Positions 46,901 through 56,394 are shown, numbered from the stretch's first letter. The stretch is DNA of 64,000 bases from Ruegeria arenilitoris (GCF_013032445.1 NZ_WQCA01000006.1:266732-330731), one strand, 5' to 3'. A program made the numbers and translations. The notes: a model not told the origin generated them from the letters alone.

Positions 46901-47008
46901 TTCCAGACGGCCCAGCGACATGAACCCCCAGATACCGCCAAACAGGGCAAACAGGATGATCAGCCAAGTATAAAGCGGCCGGTCGATTGAGGCGCGTGCG
47001 ATGTTCAT
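43967..47008 (-). CDS. RND efflux transporter permease
   Basis: The 1013-residue inner-membrane pump has the AcrB/HAE1-like layout: TM1 at the N-terminus, two large periplasmic loops and two blocks of TM helices. TM4 carries ALIIAMGMLVDNAIVVAEGM (proton-relay aspartates in the GMLVDNAI motif). The sequence is closer to the smaller-molecule HAE1 clade than to heavy-metal pumps. It forms an operon with a MarR regulator and the membrane-fusion protein; no outer-membrane channel is adjacent. Confidence 0.95.
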   Translation of the reverse strand: MNIARASIDRPLYTWLIILFALFGGIWGFMSLGRLEDPAFTIKNAVIATQYPGATAEQVALEVSEPLESAIQQMGEVDTITSVNQPGFSLIEVEIKSTYDGTELPRIWTELRAKMRDAARSLPPGVGAPLVNDGFGDVFGLFYAVTAEGFSDAEKHELATFLRRELLTVSGVADVEVMGLPQEAIFVEPDLAISVNQNVPIQTINEAIANADSVNASGSVRSENDRTTILTAEGSDTVSAIAGLSVGSQGQVINLFDMSNVFRGRQTDPDVMIRFNGAEAFTLGIAGLSTENIVEVGQRADAKLAELDSQIPFGVEILPIYQQHVVVEQASNDFLVNLAMSVSIVVAVLGIFMGWRAAVVVGSTLLLTVVGTLLFMSIFSIEMERISLGALIIAMGMLVDNAIVVAEGMQIAMLRGKNSRDAADEAASKTQIPLLGATVIGIMAFAGIGLSPDATGEFLFSLFAVIGISLMLSWVLALTVTPLLGHYFFKQGKEGAVDAYGGIMFRVYGAILRWSLRMRWLVIAALIGVTVACFAGFGLVKQQFFPDSNTPLFFVHYNLPQGTPIARTAEDMAVFEDWLAERDDVVSVATFVGQGATRFLLTYSAEKPNPSYGHMIIRTNTLEDIPALQADLEAFGQAQFPEGQFRTKRLIFGPGGGDPVQARFSGSDPAVLRELADAAVLKMREASPNALNVYHDWREQELAVQPIYATERAQTAGVSREDIAATLQFSTDGITAGEFRERDRLIPIILRRPADGDYSIVDQVVYSDESERFVPIEQMVDGFEYKPLNTLVHRRDRVLTITVGADIPPDMTAAQVHSEVRAAIEGMELPPGYRMEWGGEFENAGEANESLGRQLPLSLLIMVLISVLIFNAIRQPIIIWLLVPMSVNGVVIGLLGTGLPFTFTALLGLLSLSGMLIKNGIVLVEEIDLVRATGKPLREAIVEASVSRLRPVMLAAITTILGMAPLLTDAFFRSMAVTIMGGLAFATILTMVAAPVFYLVFFARDEKREAAAA

Positions 47009-47018
47009 CTGTCAGCCC

Positions 47019-48056
47019 TCAGTTCGCGAAACCGGCAAAGCGGCGCACGGCCTGACCATCGGTCAACGCTCCGCCTCCGGCGACAACAATCTCATCGCCA
47101 TCAGACAGGCCGGTCAGCACCCGAACGTCACCCGTTTGGGTCGGCTCGATGGTGACAGGTATGTGACGGATGTTTCCCTCATCGGCGCCAACTGGCGAGA
47201 ACATCATGACGCCCAGTGCACCGTCAGCATCCGCAACGATGGCCGAGGCCGGAACGATGATGCCGGTGCGGGCATCCTGAACTTGAACATTCACCGTCAC
47301 GGACGAACCGGGGAGGATTTGTAACCCCTCGGGAGGAGTCAGCCCGAACTGAATGCGAAATGTCTGACCTACGCTTGAACTTTCAGCATCGAACTCGCGG
47401 ATTTGCAGGGGAAATACTTCGTCACTGACAGGGAATTTTGCGGTGATTGTGATGTCATCTTCCTGCGAAGATCGCTGGAACAGGATTTCAGGTACGTCGA
47501 CTTCGATCCGCAACTCAGACATGTCGTGGATGCGGACGATAGGCGCACCGGCCGACACCGTCGTAAAGGCTTCGACCGCACGGCTGGACACCAGCGCATC
47601 AAACGGCGCGGACAGCGTGGCGTGCTGCAGATCGTATTCCGCATCGCGCACGGCAATCTCTGCAAGTTGCGCGGCGGTTTCCGCGTCATCCACGGCCACC
47701 TGGCTGGCTGTCGTTCCACGCAGACGCGACAGGCGGGCCAGCGTCCGATCGGCCTGATCCTTTTGCAACACGGCCCGGTCATAGCGGCGCTGGAACGGTG
47801 CCTGATCAAGTTGCGCGATCAACTCGCCCTTGGGGATCACAAAACCTTCGTTCACCGGCATTTCCACGATCTGACCGGATACCTGAAAGGCCAGGTCAAC
47901 AGTCTGCCGGGCGGCAACGCGCCCGAAAAACTGCCGCGAAAACCCCGGCGTGGTTTCCTGCACCAGCATCAGTTTAACGGGTTTGGCCGTGCCTTGCGCC
48001 ACTACCGTGGTCGCCAGCGCGAACAGGGTCGCGCTCAGTACAGTGAGGAGTTTCAT
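47019..48056 (-). CDS. RND efflux periplasmic adaptor (membrane fusion protein)
   Basis: The 345-residue exported protein has a signal peptide (MKLLTVLSATLFALATTVVA), the barrel-sandwich halves (SGQIVEMPVNEGFVIPKGEL and SAPFDALVSSRAVEAFTTVS), a short helical hairpin between them and a C-terminal beta-barrel. It links the RND pump to an outer-membrane channel. It lies 10 bases before the permease. Confidence 0.94.
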   Translation of the reverse strand: MKLLTVLSATLFALATTVVAQGTAKPVKLMLVQETTPGFSRQFFGRVAARQTVDLAFQVSGQIVEMPVNEGFVIPKGELIAQLDQAPFQRRYDRAVLQKDQADRTLARLSRLRGTTASQVAVDDAETAAQLAEIAVRDAEYDLQHATLSAPFDALVSSRAVEAFTTVSAGAPIVRIHDMSELRIEVDVPEILFQRSSQEDDITITAKFPVSDEVFPLQIREFDAESSSVGQTFRIQFGLTPPEGLQILPGSSVTVNVQVQDARTGIIVPASAIVADADGALGVMMFSPVGADEGNIRHIPVTIEPTQTGDVRVLTGLSDGDEIVVAGGGALTDGQAVRRFAGFAN

Positions 48057-48520
48057 TTCGTCAGTCCCTCGGGAATTCCCGTTTTCAGAATGTTGTCTCG
48101 GATTTTGCGCGCCAATCGCGCGAATTGGGCAGTTTCTTCCGCATCCAGACCAGAGGCGCGGTGGAACAGGTCTCCGGCCACGGACACCAGCATGTTGCGC
48201 ATCTCTTGGCCCTGCTCAGTCAGAACCAGCAGCCAGGCCCGACGGTCTTCCGGGTCGCGTTCGCGTATCAGCAACCCGGCCTTTTCCAAACCGTCCGCCG
48301 TTGCCGTGATGGTCGACGGGACGGTCAGCATGTCAGCAGCCAGAACGCCCATGCGCTTTGGCTGATCCAGTTTGATCAGCATGTGGCACTCGAGATGGCT
48401 GAGATCGGTTTCGACGCAGTCAAACGCCTCTTCCAGCTTCCAATACAGCGCATACACCCCCATGATGGCCTGAATTTCAGGGCTGAGACGGCCAAGCCTG
48501 GTGCTGATATCGTCTGACAT
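48053..48520 (-). CDS. MarR-family transcriptional regulator
   Basis: The 155-residue protein has a winged HTH in LIKLDQPKRMGVLAADMLTV and the wing LIRERDPEDRRAWLLVLTEQG with the conserved DxRxxxxxLT pattern. First gene of the RND operon, overlapping the adaptor by 4 bases; it probably represses the pump and responds to a pump substrate (inference). Confidence 0.93.
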   Translation of the reverse strand: MSDDISTRLGRLSPEIQAIMGVYALYWKLEEAFDCVETDLSHLECHMLIKLDQPKRMGVLAADMLTVPSTITATADGLEKAGLLIRERDPEDRRAWLLVLTEQGQEMRNMLVSVAGDLFHRASGLDAEETAQFARLARKIRDNILKTGIPEGLTK

Positions 48521-48687
48521 GCGAACCCTCCGGATGAGTCAGGACGGTCATATACTTCAAATTATGAACTATTCAAGATATGAAGCTGAAATAGGTTAAA
48601 GTCCGCGCATTCCGTTAGGTCACTATACCTTGATCAAACCCAGCTGTGACTGCATTTTAGGCAAACTCGAACCGTCCAGGACCAGCC

Positions 48688-49812
48688 ATGTATACGCCCG
48701 CTATCACCGGCACCGGTGTTTTCACCCCCGAAAGCGTCATTACCAATGCCGAGCTTGTCGCCGCCTTCAACGCCTATGCAGACAAGCAGAACGCCGCGAA
48801 TGCCGACGCGATAGCAGCGGGCGAGGCGGAGCCGATGCAGCATTCGTCCGAAGAGTTCATCCTCAAGGCCTCGGGCATCGAGAACCGCTATGTGATGGAC
48901 AAATCTGGCGTTCTGGACCCCGACGTGATGCACCCCCTGCTGCGCCAGCGCAGCGATGATCAGCCGGGCATCATGACCGAGATGGCGCTGGACGCCTGCA
49001 AAAAAGCACTGGCGCATGCCGGTCGCAGTGCCGAGGATGTCGATCTCGTGATTTGCGCCGCTTCGAACCATGAACGCGCCTATCCGGCGATTGCGATCGA
49101 GATCCAGCAGGCGTTGGGGATCAAAGGGTTCGGATTCGATATGAACGTCGCCTGTTCCTCGGCCACGTTCGGCATTCAGGCAGCAGCGGATATGATCCGC
49201 TCGGGTTCGGTGCGGTCGGCGCTGGTGGTGAACCCCGAGATTTGTTCGGGCCATCTGGAATGGCGCGACCGCGACTGCCACTTTATCTTTGGCGATGTGG
49301 CGACGGCCACGCTGGTCGAACGGCTCGAAGACGCGCAAGGGCCGCATTTCGAAATCCTCTCGACCCGCTGTGCCACGTCGTTTTCGAACAACATCCGCAA
49401 CAACAACGGCTTCCTGCGCCGCTCGCGCCCCGCCGGAGTGGTTGATCGACGCGACATGCAGTTCATGCAGAACGGTCGAAAGGTGTTCAAGGAAGTTCTG
49501 CCCATGGTTAGCAAACACATCTCAGACCACATGGAGGCAGAGGGGCTGACCAGCAGCGACCTCAAGCGCCTGTGGTTGCATCAGGCCAACAAGACGATGA
49601 ACGATTTTATCGGTAAAAAGGTGCTGGGCCGCGAGCCCGAGGCCGGTGAGCAACCCAACATCCTGCAAGACTATGCGAACACGTCCTCCGCCGGATCGAT
49701 CATTGCGTTTTCCAAGTATTCAGATGATTTGGCAGACGGAGATGTTGGGCTGATCTGCTCGTTCGGGGCCGGGTATTCGGTAGGTTCTGTTATAGTGAAG
49801 CGGCACGGGTAG
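48688..49812 (+). CDS. beta-Ketoacyl-ACP synthase III family protein
   Basis: The 374-residue thiolase-fold enzyme has the FabH-type triad Cys156 (NVACSSATFG), His298 (WLHQANKTM) and Asn331 (DYANTSSAGS). It is longer than FabH (about 320) with an insert after the N-terminal strand (about 30-95), matching a FabH-like clade used for fatty-acid initiation or ketide-like chemistry. Divergent from the MarR/RND operon with a 167-bp gap. The function is inferred; the housekeeping fabH is not nearby. Confidence 0.9.
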   Translation: MYTPAITGTGVFTPESVITNAELVAAFNAYADKQNAANADAIAAGEAEPMQHSSEEFILKASGIENRYVMDKSGVLDPDVMHPLLRQRSDDQPGIMTEMALDACKKALAHAGRSAEDVDLVICAASNHERAYPAIAIEIQQALGIKGFGFDMNVACSSATFGIQAAADMIRSGSVRSALVVNPEICSGHLEWRDRDCHFIFGDVATATLVERLEDAQGPHFEILSTRCATSFSNNIRNNNGFLRRSRPAGVVDRRDMQFMQNGRKVFKEVLPMVSKHISDHMEAEGLTSSDLKRLWLHQANKTMNDFIGKKVLGREPEAGEQPNILQDYANTSSAGSIIAFSKYSDDLADGDVGLICSFGAGYSVGSVIVKRHG

Positions 49813-50055
49813 TGGGCTGTTTCCAGAATTCGCACAAAAGAGTGTTCGACTGTCTGTTTTGGAGCCCAAACTGCACGCGTACTACTTCCTAAATCGCCCA
49901 TAGTATTGGCCCAATCGAACAGCGTGTTGCAAGGAGCACCCGATGGGCTGTGTTTACGGTGCGCAGTTCGCCTAGCGCGTTGACCCTGTACGCTGATACC
50001 ACTTACGAAAAAGCCGAGAAGCAGGGCGTATTCAACAGCAAGGTAATTTCCAACA

Positions 50056-50694
50056 GTGACTAAAACTACAATCAGCCCTTTACTCGTTGGGCTCATGCTA
50101 CTGGCGGCGTGCACCGAGACAACTCCTGACTCAAGTTTTTTGCCATCGAAGCAATCCTTGACCACTTATGGTTCCTTCGAGATTCGACAGTACTCCGACC
50201 AACAGCTTTCCACGAAGGCGCGAAATGCCTTTGACGGTGCTGTCAACCGAGTAGACGGAGCGTTTGGAGCGTTTTACATTCGACCAGATGGTCGCGCATG
50301 GGGTTTAGTGACAGGCCTTTATTCAGAGATTGACGCAAAACGAATGGCGAAGATCGACTGTGATATTGTGTCTGGAGCAGACTGTATCCTATACGCAACT
50401 TTTGTTCCTCGAGATGAGCCTACAGAACATACAATACCCAATAATCATGCGGGCGTATTGGCCAAGGCAAAACGGGCCACAACACCGGGCCACTATCTCG
50501 CGATTGCAAGCAATCCAGCTGGCTACACAGGATTTGGCATCGACTATGCCACCCAAGCAGAAGCGAAAAGTAACGCGATAAAGGCTTGCGCAGAGTCTAC
50601 CCAAACAGGTTTGGCAAATGAAGAGTCTCGGTTTAGATCAGCCTACGAAGCGGCCGGATTGTTGGAATGCAAAGTTTTCGGTGTTTATCGCTGA
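50056..50694 (+). CDS. Lipoprotein with two internal DUF4189-like repeats
   Basis: The protein has 212 residues from GTG 50056. The lipobox is LMLLAAC. The mature part contains two related units: unit one FGAFYIRPDGRAWGLVTGLY followed by AKRMAKIDC and a C; unit two YTGFGIDYATQAEAKSNAIK followed by AC and a later C. Both have the W/F-G ... A-x-A-x-x-C ... C pattern of DUF4189. GC is visibly lower than the flanks, suggesting acquisition. Function unknown. Confidence 0.6.
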   Translation: MTKTTISPLLVGLMLLAACTETTPDSSFLPSKQSLTTYGSFEIRQYSDQQLSTKARNAFDGAVNRVDGAFGAFYIRPDGRAWGLVTGLYSEIDAKRMAKIDCDIVSGADCILYATFVPRDEPTEHTIPNNHAGVLAKAKRATTPGHYLAIASNPAGYTGFGIDYATQAEAKSNAIKACAESTQTGLANEESRFRSAYEAAGLLECKVFGVYR

Positions 50695-50824
50695 CCAGCC
50701 ATTTTACAGATAGTCATTCTTACCGGCTTCATCATTGAAAAGGTCGACGTCGCCTTTGTCCGCACAGCGAACGCTCTAAACCCGTGTCGGCAACCCTTCC
50801 TCCCGAGAAGGTTAGCGATTAGAC

Positions 50825-51286
50825 TCAGCTCACGCTTTCCTCTTCCAGATGCAGCTTCATCTCGATCAGAACCTGCTGCAAAAGGCTGGTTTCTTTCAGC
50901 AGGCGCTTGGCCTCGTTCACGGTGATGATACCGTCTTCGATGGCGGCCTGATATTCGGTCATCAACATCGCGAACCGTTGGCTCAGAGCAATGACGTCCG
51001 AGTTCACCCCACCAGTACGCGGCGTGTCTGTGTTCCGCCCGTCATAGGACAAAGTGATGTTTTTCAGATCGGCCAGCGCCGAGGTCACATGCGGGTAGGT
51101 CGAAACGGCCTCAAGCCGGGCCACAGCATCCACCGGCATAAACCGGTCCGTGTGTTCGGCATTGTCTGAGTAATACCGTCCAAGTGTCGCCTTGGATTTT
51201 CCGGTGATATCGCATGCCGCTTCAATGCCGACATCTTTGACCAATGCTTCGGTGTGTTTTTTCAGATAGGCCCCGATATCTGCCAT
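50825..51286 (-). CDS. Unrecognised small regulator-like protein
   Basis: The protein has 153 residues from ATG 51286 (AAGGTGA upstream on the minus strand); the open frame extends to 51358 but the start context fixes this. The N-terminus contains a possible HTH (AACDITGKSKATLGRYYSD) and the C-terminal half is helical (LSQRFAMLMTEYQAAIEDGI, then VNEAKRLLKETSLLQQVLIE). It resembles phage CII-type regulators in architecture, but I cannot assign a family. Confidence 0.6.
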   Translation of the reverse strand: MADIGAYLKKHTEALVKDVGIEAACDITGKSKATLGRYYSDNAEHTDRFMPVDAVARLEAVSTYPHVTSALADLKNITLSYDGRNTDTPRTGGVNSDVIALSQRFAMLMTEYQAAIEDGIITVNEAKRLLKETSLLQQVLIEMKLHLEEESVS

Positions 51287-51485
51287 GTTTTCACCTTTTC
51301 TGCCTGTATCCCCCACAACATCTGCCCTTGTGGGGGAAAGGGAAAAGAAATTTCCCATACTCCAGTCATAATTGAAATGTCATAAATTGGCTATCCCTCA
51401 GATATGCAGGGATTTTGTGAGTGAGTGGCGGCTGTTGCAGCCGGTAACGAGTAATTGCGAGGCTGTATATTCACCTCGCTCAGTA
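51287..51485. other. Intergenic stretch, nothing clearly identified
   Basis: This is the first part of a 355-base gap between the regulator-like gene and tdk. It is AT-richer than average and holds the promoter region of the leftward gene. I see no RNA gene and no convincing promoter pair for tdk. Confidence 0.5.
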
Positions 51486-51590
51486 TTGGCCACGTGTTGG
51501 CCAACGACGTCGCTGTTGTTGACGCAGGGATTCCATCCCCCTTGAGCCTAGGCTCGGCCCCTGCAACAACAATGGCGACGTCGCCTTTTC
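51486..51590 (+). repeat. Cluster of inverted repeats upstream of tdk
   Basis: Three nested or tandem symmetries abut each other: TTGGCCA-CGTGT-TGGCCAA (51486-51504); a long imperfect stem whose left arm 51505-51529 (CGACGTCGCTGTTGTTG then GCAGGG) pairs with 51558-51583 with small bulges; and in its loop the perfect palindrome GAGCCTAGGCTC (51544-51555). TTTT follows at 51586-51589. As RNA this would be a strong structured leader or attenuator ending about 52 bases before the tdk ATG. No known riboswitch or mobile element is recognised. Confidence 0.55.
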
Positions 51591-51641
51591 GTGGACATTG
51601 GCATCTTGCCCAAGGGGAGCTGGCAATCTAGACCCGGACGC

Positions 51642-52220
51642 ATGGCAAAGCTCTACTTCAACTACTCCACCATGAACGCGGGCAAATCGACCGTGTTGCT
51701 GCAGGCCTCGCACAACTATCGCGAGAGGGGCATGGATACCTATCTTATGACCGCGGCGCTGGATGGGCGGGCCGGAGTGGGTAAGATCGCCTCACGGATC
51801 GGGATTTCCGCCGAGGCCGATACATTCTCGGTCGGTGATGACGTGTTTGCGATGATTGAAGCGCGCCTGAACCGGGGAGAAATCGCCTGCGTCTTTGTCG
51901 ACGAGGCGCAGTTTCTGACCGAAGCGCAAGTCTGGCAACTGGCACGCGCCGTGGATGATCTGCGTGTTCCGGTATTGGCCTATGGGCTGCGGGTGGATTT
52001 TCAGGGGCGCCTGTTCCCTGGCTCGGCGGCCCTGCTGGCGTTGGCCGATGAGATGCGAGAGGTCCGCACGATCTGCAAATGCGGTCGCAAGGCGACGATG
52101 GTGATTCGTCAGGACGAGAACGGCAATACCATCACCGAAGGCGCACAGGTGCAGATCGGCGGGAACGAGACCTATGTCTCGCTCTGCCGCAAACACTGGC
52201 GCGAGGCGGTCGGGTCTTAA
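51642..52220 (+). CDS. tdk: Thymidine kinase
   Basis: The protein has 192 residues from ATG 51642. The P-loop is STMNAGKSTVLL, Walker B-like VFVDEAQFLT follows, and the zinc-ribbon lasso has CKCG and a late SLCRKHW. It phosphorylates thymidine for salvage. No good SD stands at the usual place (a purine-rich AAGGGGA lies 24 bases upstream). The 3' end overlaps the convergent hydroxyacid dehydrogenase by 4 bases. Confidence 0.95.
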   Translation: MAKLYFNYSTMNAGKSTVLLQASHNYRERGMDTYLMTAALDGRAGVGKIASRIGISAEADTFSVGDDVFAMIEARLNRGEIACVFVDEAQFLTEAQVWQLARAVDDLRVPVLAYGLRVDFQGRLFPGSAALLALADEMREVRTICKCGRKATMVIRQDENGNTITEGAQVQIGGNETYVSLCRKHWREAVGS

Positions 52221-53167
52221 ACCGGGTTCGGCAGCGGGCGACCCGCGACAAAGGCCGCGACGTTGTCCAGCGCCATGTGGCCCATATCGGAGCGCACTTC
52301 CTCGGTTGCGGTGCCCAGGTGGGGCAGAAGGGTTACGTTCTGCATATCACGCAAAGCCTGCGGGACGGCGGGTTCGAATTCGTAAACGTCCAGCCCTGCC
52401 CCCGCAATCTCGCCGGTTTGCAATGCCGCAATCAGGGCCGACTCGTCCACAACCTCGCCACGCGCGATATTGATCAAGATAGCCGAGGGGTTCATCGCCC
52501 CAAGCACCAAAGCGTTGATCAGGTGACGGGTTTCGTCACCGCCGGGGACAGCAAGGATCAGGAAATCGACAGACCCGGCCAGCGCTTTGAGATCGTCAGT
52601 GTACACGGCCGGAAAGTCCAAGTCTTTGGCGCTGCGCGACTGGTATGCAACTTGCATTCCGAACCCGAAATGACACCGTTGCGCGATGGCCTGACCGATG
52701 CGCCCCATGCCGACAATACCAACCCGTTTGCCGGTGACGTGATGGCCCAGCATCTGCGTCGGGTGCCAGCCTTGCCACTCGCCTGCCCGAACCAGACGTT
52801 CGCCTTCACCCGCGCGGCGGGCGGTGGATAACAGCAGGGTCATGGCGATGTCGGCGGTGGCATCGGTGACCGCGCCGGGCGTGTTGGTGACAACAACGCC
52901 AGCGGAACGCGCGGCGTCCACATTGATGTGATTGTAGCCAACGCCAAAATTCGCCAGCAGTTTGCAGCGGGGATTGGGCGCGTCGGCGAACACCTGAGCC
53001 GAGAAAAGATCGCCCAGAGTGGGCACAACGACATCGAAGTCCGTCAGCGCGCGCAGCATCTCATCGTGGGTCATCGGCAGCGTTTCACCGCGGATCTCGA
53101 CATCGAACTCGGCGCGGGCGCGGGCCTCGACGGCGGCGGTCATCGGGCGGGCGATAAACAGTCTCAT
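52217..53167 (-). CDS. D-2-hydroxyacid dehydrogenase (glyoxylate/hydroxypyruvate reductase type)
   Basis: This 316-residue NAD(P) enzyme has the Rossmann motif GIVGMGRIGQAIAQRC, the catalytic arginine in NIARGEVVDE, glutamate in YEFEP and histidine in LLPHLGTA. The FGVGYNHINVDAA text is typical of GhrB/GyaR-like reductases. Last gene of the ybjN-proC-csaA operon, overlapping csaA by one base. Substrate preference is inferred. Confidence 0.9.
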   Translation of the reverse strand: MRLFIARPMTAAVEARARAEFDVEIRGETLPMTHDEMLRALTDFDVVVPTLGDLFSAQVFADAPNPRCKLLANFGVGYNHINVDAARSAGVVVTNTPGAVTDATADIAMTLLLSTARRAGEGERLVRAGEWQGWHPTQMLGHHVTGKRVGIVGMGRIGQAIAQRCHFGFGMQVAYQSRSAKDLDFPAVYTDDLKALAGSVDFLILAVPGGDETRHLINALVLGAMNPSAILINIARGEVVDESALIAALQTGEIAGAGLDVYEFEPAVPQALRDMQNVTLLPHLGTATEEVRSDMGHMALDNVAAFVAGRPLPNPV

Positions 53168-53497
53168 CAGTGCATCCGCCCGCCGACAGGAACCTCGCCA
53201 TCCGGCCCGATCAGAACGATCTCACCGTTTTCATCCGGCAGGCCCAGCACCAGAACTTCGGACATAAAGCGGCCGATCTGGCGTGGTGGGAAGTTGACCA
53301 CGGCCATCACCTGCTTGCCCACCAGCGACGCGGGATCGTAATGCGCGGTGACCTGGGCCGAGGTTTTCCGCTCCCCAATCTCATCGCCGAAATCGATCCA
53401 CATCTTGATCGCGGGCTTGCGGGCCTCGGGGTAAGGTTCGGCGCGGGTCACCTCGCCCACGCGGATATCGACCTTGAGAAAATCGTCAAAGGTAATC

Positions 53498-53505
<8 letters not shown>
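53167..53505 (-). CDS. csaA: CsaA-type tRNA-binding domain protein
   Basis: The protein has 112 residues from a GTG at 53505, supported by AAGGAG 7 bases upstream. The fold is the OB-type tRNA-binding domain (FLKVDIRVGEVTRAEPYPEA, then VMAVVNFPPRQIGRFMSEVL). CsaA is a dimeric chaperone/export-related tRNA-binding protein. It overlaps the proC stop by 8 bases. Confidence 0.9.
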
Positions 53506-54313
<808 letters not shown>

Positions 54314-54349
54314 GATTGCCCCTCCCCTTAGTCGGCTTGGGGCAAAGCT

Positions 54350-54850
54350 TTACGCGCGGCCGTAGGCCTCTGCAATGGCGACTTGCATCGCTTCTTCCGG
54401 AGTACGGTTACCCCATGTGACCAGTTGGATCGCAGGGTAGAACCGCTCGGCGCTCAGCACCGCTGCGTTGATCAGGGTATCGATCTGTTCGGGGCTGGCC
54501 ATCTGACCACCCGCCAGCACCAGGCCGTACCGATAGACCATCAGTTTCTGATTGGCCCAATAGGTGAACGCCCCCGCCCAGCACTGATCGTTCATCTTGT
54601 TCAGCAGCTCGTACAAAACGCCTTCACGCTCGGACGGCGGCTCCATTTCAAAGGAACAGACCATCCGAAGGGTCTCGTCATAGTGCGACCAGGCCAAAGT
54701 GATCGAGTATGTGCGCCACTGCCCTTCGACAGCCATAGCGATCTGATCATCCCCGATCCGGTCAAAGTCCCAGTCGTGGTGTTCAGCCAAATGTTCAACA
54801 ATATCGATAGGATGAAGGTCTTCTTCGAGAAACTGCTCGGAAAGGGCCAT
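54350..54850 (-). CDS. YbjN-domain protein
   Basis: The 166-residue cytosolic protein shows the YbjN/type III secretion-chaperone-like fold: HHDWDFDRIGDDQIAMAVEG, LRMVCSFEM and LLNKMNDQCWAGAFTYW. E. coli YbjN affects motility and stress genes; the role here is not known. First gene of the proC operon. Confidence 0.87.
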   Translation of the reverse strand: MALSEQFLEEDLHPIDIVEHLAEHHDWDFDRIGDDQIAMAVEGQWRTYSITLAWSHYDETLRMVCSFEMEPPSEREGVLYELLNKMNDQCWAGAFTYWANQKLMVYRYGLVLAGGQMASPEQIDTLINAAVLSAERFYPAIQLVTWGNRTPEEAMQVAIAEAYGRA

Positions 54851-55160
54851 AATGCCACCTCACTAATCTCTAGCATTTCGGGGCTGGCAGCGCCCCAGCG
54901 CTAGTTGCCTGCTCTACAAGCCGGGCTTCCCCCGTAGGCCTGTACTAAATATGGTGCGACGCAAGATGGGTTCTGGCAACCCTATTTATTGGGGATAACA
55001 GCAATAAGTTGTGGACGAATGGCCACGGCGATCAAAATATTGGCACATCACGCAGCTTTGTCTTGATTAAATTCTGCAAGGCGGCAAGATACACAACACC
55101 GCACAAACCGGGCTGGATTGCGCGGCGAATGGCTTATTCTAAAAATTTCTGAGTCGGACG
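54851..55160. other. 310-base gap without genes
   Basis: The gap holds the promoters of ybjN (left) and the 3' flank of ubiK. An imperfect hairpin, CTAGC/GCTAG enclosing GGGGC/GCCCC, lies at 54870-54904. Nothing else is recognised; there is no RNA gene I can support. Confidence 0.5.
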
Positions 55161-55409
55161 TTACTTGTCCAGTTTTGCCTCAAGCGCGGCAATGCGCGCC
55201 TCAAGCGCAGCATTCTCTTCACGCGCCTTCTGAGCCATCGCGCGGACGGCATCGAATTCCTCGCGCGTGACGAAATCGCGGTCAGCCAGCCAACGGTCGA
55301 TCATCGACTTCATCGCGTTCTCGGCTTCTTCGCGCGCGCCCTGAGCTACACCCATGGCGTTGGTCATCAGTTGGGAAACGTCATCGAGGATCTTGTTGCG
55401 GGTTTGCAT
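55161..55409 (-). CDS. ubiK: UbiK-family (BMFP/DUF526) ubiquinone accessory protein
   Basis: The 82-residue protein has an N-terminal amphipathic helix (ILDDVSQLMTNAMGVAQGAR) and a C-terminal coiled coil (EENAALEARIAALEAKLDK), the layout of UbiK, which assists UbiJ and the ubiquinone complex. Orthology is by architecture and length. Confidence 0.88.
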   Translation of the reverse strand: MQTRNKILDDVSQLMTNAMGVAQGAREEAENAMKSMIDRWLADRDFVTREEFDAVRAMAQKAREENAALEARIAALEAKLDK

Positions 55410-55506
55410 GGTTTTACTCCGAAATCGCGGTTGGTCTCTATATGGGGAATGATTGACGCGGGCTCAAGGTTGACTTGCCCCGCAAACCCCGGGCAATGAG
55501 ACGCAC

Positions 55507-56394
55507 ATGCAGGCTGTTCTGAATTTCCCCGATCTGTCACCCGAATTGTTCTCGATCTCGTTGTTCGGGATGGAGTTCGCGCTGCGGTGGTACGCGCTGG
55601 CCTATATCGCCGGTATCCTGATCGCTTGGCGGATAGGGGTCATGGCGCTGAAGCGCCCGGGCCTGTGGCCCAACAAGACACCACCAATGAAGCCCGAACA
55701 GCTTGAGGATCTGATCACCTGGATCATCATCGGTGTGATTCTGGGTGGGCGCCTGGGGTTCGTGCTGTTCTATCAACCTGCTTATTACCTTTCGAACCCG
55801 GTGGAGATTCTGCAAGTCTGGCAGGGCGGCATGGCTTTTCATGGCGGGCTGCTGGGTGTGGTGATCGCCTCTTACCTCTATGCGCGCCGTCACCAAATTC
55901 CGATTCTGTCCATGGCCGACCTGATCGCACATACAGTACCGCCGGGGTTGCTGCTCGGGCGTCTGGCGAATTTCATCAACGCGGAACTTTGGGGGCGGCC
56001 CAGTGAGTTGCCTTGGGCTGTTATCTTTCCGGGGGCGGCCGCACAGGATTGCCCCGGCGTGGTCGCGGGCATGTGCGCGCGGCATCCGTCGCAACTCTAT
56101 GAAGCCGCGCTGGAAGGACTGCTGCTAGGCACCCTGCTGCTGTGGCTGGTCTACCGGCGCGGAGCTTTCCACAAGCCCGGCCTGATCATGGGGCTGTTCA
56201 TGGCGGGTTATGGCGCCTCGCGGTTCATTGTCGAGTTCTTCCGGCAGCCTGACGCACAGTTCATCTCGGTCGGTAACCCGCTGGGTCTGGCCCTGCAGGT
56301 CGGCGGCTATGGCCTGACGATGGGGCAATTGCTGTCGCTACCGATGATTGCGCTTGGATTGTGGTTCGCCTTGCGTGCAAGATCGGTTTCATGA
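55507..56394 (+). CDS. lgt: Prolipoprotein diacylglyceryl transferase
   Basis: The 295-residue polytopic enzyme adds diacylglycerol to lipoprotein cysteines. Signature [33 protein letters not shown] and [13 protein letters not shown] are present. It heads the operon lgt-midA-pgeF; its stop overlaps the midA ATG by 4 bases. Confidence 0.96.
   Translation: MQAVLNFPDLSPELFSISLFGMEFALRWYALAYIAGILIAWRIGVMALKRPGLWPNKTPPMKPEQLEDLITWIIIGVILGGRLGFVLFYQPAYYLSNPVEILQVWQGGMAFHGGLLGVVIASYLYARRHQIPILSMADLIAHTVPPGLLLGRLANFINAELWGRPSELPWAVIFPGAAAQDCPGVVAGMCARHPSQLYEAALEGLLLGTLLLWLVYRRGAFHKPGLIMGLFMAGYGASRFIVEFFRQPDAQFISVGNPLGLALQVGGYGLTMGQLLSLPMIALGLWFALRARSVS

Noticed and set aside
49943..49975. Ten-codon frame (MGCVYGAQFA) with AAGGAG in front, between the FabH-like and lipoprotein genes
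   Set aside because: Could be a leader peptide, but it is too short to support and is not linked to a recognisable attenuator.
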